DNA of 64,000 nt from Patiria miniata (lineage: Eukaryota > Echinodermata > Asteroidea > Valvatida > Asterinidae). Location: the NCBI RefSeq assembly GCF_015706575.1, contig NW_024037069.1, forward strand, positions 35,237,315-35,301,314. Direction: 5' to 3'. A program made the position numbers and the translations under genes. This document shows positions 62,643 to 64,000 of the stretch, piece after piece. The notes below the pieces were generated by a model. The model did no database searches, was not told the DNA's origin, and worked only from the letters and a program-made list of their open reading frames with translations. How positions within the stretch are numbered: position 1 is the first letter of the stretch; every line of letters begins with the position of its first letter.

Positions 62643-62715
62643 AGTGTGGTGGTCAAGAAGTAAGACATCTGCATCAGTAAACAGGAGGTCTCTGGTTCGA
62701 GTCTCACCCAAGGGA
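62643..62715 (+). mobile_element. degenerate tRNA-like SINE head
   Basis: GTGGTGGTCAAGAAGTAAGA followed at normal spacing by GGTTCGAGTCTC (62694-62705) looks like A and B boxes of a tRNA(Leu/Ser)-type head. No good cloverleaf forms. It lies about 125 bp upstream of the candidate exon. Confidence 0.45.
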
Positions 62716-62839
62716 GCTTGTGAATTTTTTTCTCGCAAGCCCTTGGAGGGCACTGAGTTTACAGTAATGAAGAAGTTCGCATTGGTGCAAGGCAAAACCC
62801 AGTAATGAATTTGTTTTTATCTTTTTTGCTTCTTTTCAG

Positions 62840-62897
62840 ACGCAGCTGGCCAAGCTAATGTCCAACCAACCACCAGCAGCACTACAGAGCCTATCAG
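62840..62897 (+). CDS. candidate internal exon (58 nt) of an unidentified gene
   Basis: This is the only place where I see a convincing splice-bounded coding segment. A long pyrimidine tract (about 62814-62837, almost all T and C) ends in CAG at 62837-62839, and the segment ends in CAG followed by GTACAA, a good donor. Two of the three frames are open. The first gives a residue string starting TQLAKLMSNQPPAALQSLS, rich in Q, P, A and S; the third gives AAGQANVQPTTSSTTEPI; the middle frame hits a stop. The length is not a multiple of three, so skipping it would shift the reading frame. Either reading looks like a flexible low-complexity linker, such as is common in nuclear regulatory proteins, but that is inference and I do not recognise the protein. 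No other exon is visible, so the host gene would have introns longer than most of this window. A SINE-like remnant lies about 130 bp upstream. Confidence 0.4.
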
Positions 62898-63527
62898 GTA
62901 CAAATCTTTATTTAAAAAAAAGAAAAATCATCTCACTTTTCCTTTCACTCAGCTGTGTACTTTTCACACACAAAAATAAAAAGAAAACGAAACAAGAACC
63001 AAAAAAAAACCCCAAAGGAATACTGTAAATCAGTATCTTTGTATTTTACACTTGTTTGGACAAAGACAAATTCCTATTTCAATATCGTACAACAGATTTT
63101 AAGGTCGATCGATCCAGTTTCAAATTTTTTTTATAAATTATTTCAATTAATCCAGATATGAACTACAACTCCACAGAAAATCAATATCCTAGTCCAAAAA
63201 ACCAAAATCATTCAGAAAACTAGAATTGTTGTGGGAGAAAAACTGCAAGGATTTCCTTTCGGTAAATCTTGCATTTTAAGCAGAGTTGTTATTTCTGATC
63301 CTCTCATTGAAGTTTGTGTTAAAGGGGCATTCCATAAAGTTGGGATCCGAGTTTTTGTGTCCCTGTTACATCTGAATTGTATAAGATTTATTTATTCCAG
63401 GACACATTCTTTAACGCCTTCTATCTCCAAGAGTGATTATGCAAAGCAAAGTACCAGTACCGGACAAACAAATACAAAAACTAGTGTGCAATTTTAATAA
63501 TACTTGAATGGCATTTTACACAGGTCA
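62898..63527. other. presumed intron sequence downstream of the candidate exon
   Basis: If the 62840-62897 exon is real, this is intron. It is A-rich at the start, with no second acceptor-bounded frame visible before the family E element. Confidence 0.4.
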
Positions 63528-63801
63528 GGGCCCAATTTCATGGCGCTGCTTAACAGTTAGCAGAAAAGTTGTGCTGAGCATAGCAGAAAAATTTGCTAAC
63601 CTTAAGCACTATTTCACGGCGTGGACGTGCTAACGGTCGCGCGTGCATGGAGATTTCTAATGTTACGTCACTGAGTTAAGCAAATTTTTCATCCAAAGTA
63701 AGCGTGCCCTTTGCTGTGCTTATGCTTACGGTCTCCATGAAATAGACGGAGGCTCTGTTAGCAGAAAATTGTGTGCTTAGCAGCGCCTTGAAATTGGCCC
63801 A
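63528..63801 (+). mobile_element. MITE family E, copy 2
   Basis: GGGCCCAATTTCATGGCGCT at the left and CTTGAAATTGGCCC at the right are terminal inverted repeats. It is the reverse-orientation partner of 24479-24742 and, like it, carries TTAGCAGAAAA motifs in both arms. Confidence 0.8.
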
Positions 63802-64000
63802 AGGTAGTTACAGGGACACCAAAAGAAATGTCATACTTTTGGACCCCAATTTATGGAAACACTGTCTGTCCCTAAAAGGCATTAAAAAATGTTCTTCATA
63901 AATGTATTTGCCAACCGTTTATCTTCAGTAGTGAATATAATGTAAGATTTCAACAGTAACAATTGAGGAACTGCCTTACCGGACAGCTGTAGTTATATCT

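Overview
This window is eukaryotic, non-coding-dominated genomic DNA, AT-rich, with no continuous protein-coding gene visible. The longest open frames are about 130-165 codons. Most lack sustained codon structure, and several lie inside repeats. The content (tRNA-derived SINEs, hAT, TTAA-target and TA-target miniature elements, a LINE fragment, TTAGGG-type telomere repeats, and very frequent ATGTACAT and TACCGGTA palindromes) fits a metazoan, most likely a marine invertebrate deuterostome such as an echinoderm. That placement is an inference from repeat style and is not proven by any gene. The window looks like the inside of a long intron or an intergenic region.

Layout: 0-5 kb is mostly unique AT-rich sequence with one weak inverted repeat. 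From 5.3 to 12 kb there is a cluster of short transposons, including a clear nested insertion (a TTAA-flanked element at 6.82-7.14 kb inside an older element, with two uninterrupted copies elsewhere in the window as empty-site controls). From 12.7 to 14.4 kb there are two SINE-like pieces, and 14.4-21.5 kb is featureless to me. From 21.5 to 24.4 kb the minus strand carries several coding-looking but frame-broken segments, probably a decayed gene or autonomous transposon that I cannot name. From 24.5 to 28.1 kb there is another transposon cluster, ending in a foldback-like element whose two arms are 16-bp minisatellites in mirror order. At 28.8-29.0 kb there is a CpG-rich promoter-like island. 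From 32.4 to 34.1 kb there are a long-terminal-inverted-repeat element, a LINE reverse-transcriptase tail, a second TA-flanked element and an interstitial telomere array held between 28-bp inverted repeats. Further promoter-like islands lie at 37.5-37.7 and 49.0-49.5 kb. The right half holds more copies of the same element families (40.5, 41.7, 44.1-44.7, 47.9, 50.4-50.7, 56.1-57.8, 62.1 and 63.5 kb).

The best host-gene evidence is a single 58-nt candidate internal exon at 62840-62897, with a strong polypyrimidine/AG acceptor and a CAG|GTACAA donor. The most distinctive structural signals are three: a supergroup of short elements built on a paired motif AATCCNNCARAATCCNNC with a 10-bp offset, in which the variable bases tend to change together in both halves; the mirror-order minisatellite foldback element; and the telomere-repeat hairpin element. 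Everything here was read by eye, so homology statements need a database search.
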